Below, piece by piece: positions 63,932 to 64,000 of a DNA stretch of 64,000 nucleotides. Source of the DNA: Tieghemiomyces parasiticus (Eukaryota > Kickxellomycota > Dimargaritomycetes > Dimargaritales > Dimargaritaceae). The notes beneath the pieces were generated by a model that was given only the letters and a program-made list of their open reading frames with translations, made no database searches and was not told the DNA's origin. The translations under genes and the position numbers were made by a program. Numbering within the stretch: the first letter of the stretch is position 1; the number at the start of each line of letters is the position of its first letter. Location: positions 16,324 to 80,323 of the forward strand of contig JANBPT010000084.1 in assembly GCA_027575765.1 (NCBI GenBank), read 5' to 3'.

Positions 63932-64000
63932 TGGTTCTGGCCGGGATCGAACCGGCGACCCTCTGCATGTAAAGCAGATGTGATAACCACTACACCACAG
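63932..64000 (-). tRNA. tRNA-Val: tRNA-Val(TAC), 5' end cut by the window
   Basis: The minus strand folds as a tRNA. The anticodon stem TCTGC/GCAGA closes the loop TTTACAT with anticodon TAC, which reads GTA valine codons. The T arm is GCCGG-TTCGATC-CCGGC (B box GGTTCGATCCC), and the D arm begins GTGTAGTGGTTATCAC (A box). The 3' acceptor strand CAGAACC plus discriminator A is complete. On the 5' side only the last three acceptor bases (CTG) are in the window; four bases are missing. No intron. No CCA is encoded, as expected for a eukaryotic gene. Confidence 0.96.

Noticed and set aside
1..64000. CRISPR array, rRNA, operons, riboswitches or viral genes
   Set aside because: No regularly spaced direct repeats, rRNA-like sequence or viral hallmark motifs were seen; the gene structure is eukaryotic with spliceosomal introns.

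Overview
This window is eukaryotic nuclear DNA, almost certainly from an early-diverging fungus. Coding exons are strongly G/C-ending. Introns are short (118-322 nt) with GTAAGT/GTAGGT/GTACGT donors, and one carries a perfect TACTAAC branch site. The gene set is fungal in character: Tps2-type trehalose phosphatase, Phs1, Mam3/CNNM, Tms1/SERINC, Gem1 and a secreted LPMO-like protein. Gene bodies are G/C-rich while spacers are less so and carry many long G/C homopolymers. A zoopagomycete such as a Kickxellomycotina/Dimargaritales fungus would fit, but that placement is inference from style, not from a marker gene.

Layout, left to right (+/- strand): TPS2 (+), BCKDH E1-alpha (-), a 5.9 kb spacer, a secreted LPMO-like protein (+), eIF5A (-), VPS25 (-, 5 exons), PHS1 (+, 2 exons), homogentisate dioxygenase (-, 2 exons), a CNNM/Mam3 transporter (+, 5 exons), a BRI3/LITAF-like small membrane protein (-), a 2,459-residue PH-RasGEF-RasGEF-PH-RhoGAP protein (+), ETF-alpha (-, 3 exons), a membrane-anchored neutral-sphingomyelinase-like hydrolase (+, 2 exons), acylaminoacyl peptidase (+), Gem1/Miro (-), a 7.2 kb spacer, an NmrA-like protein (+, 2 exons), Tms1/SERINC (-), a decayed mariner transposase (-) and a tRNA-Val(TAC) (-) cut by the window end. 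Seven genes are spliced. I placed 14 introns by matching codon phase across GT/AG sites and checking that the joined product restores a known family.

Genes alternate in strand. Convergent neighbours lie 0.2-0.9 kb apart, whereas divergent neighbours lie 0.6-7.2 kb apart, so the large empty stretches sit almost only between 5' ends. There is no operon-like functional cluster. Three genes (BCKDHA, ETFA, HGD) are in amino-acid catabolism; BCKDHA and ETFA are mitochondrial and Gem1 sits on the mitochondrial outer membrane, but they are scattered and need not be co-regulated.

The most unusual items are the giant double-RasGEF/RhoGAP fusion, an unrecognised coding-like segment at 50873-51276 whose frame is broken inside an 11-base G/C run, a possible small spliced gene at 54560-55069, and a mariner relic in which two of the three catalytic Asp codons have become Asn. 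I found no CRISPR array, rRNA or virus-like gene, and no clearly undescribed multi-gene system.
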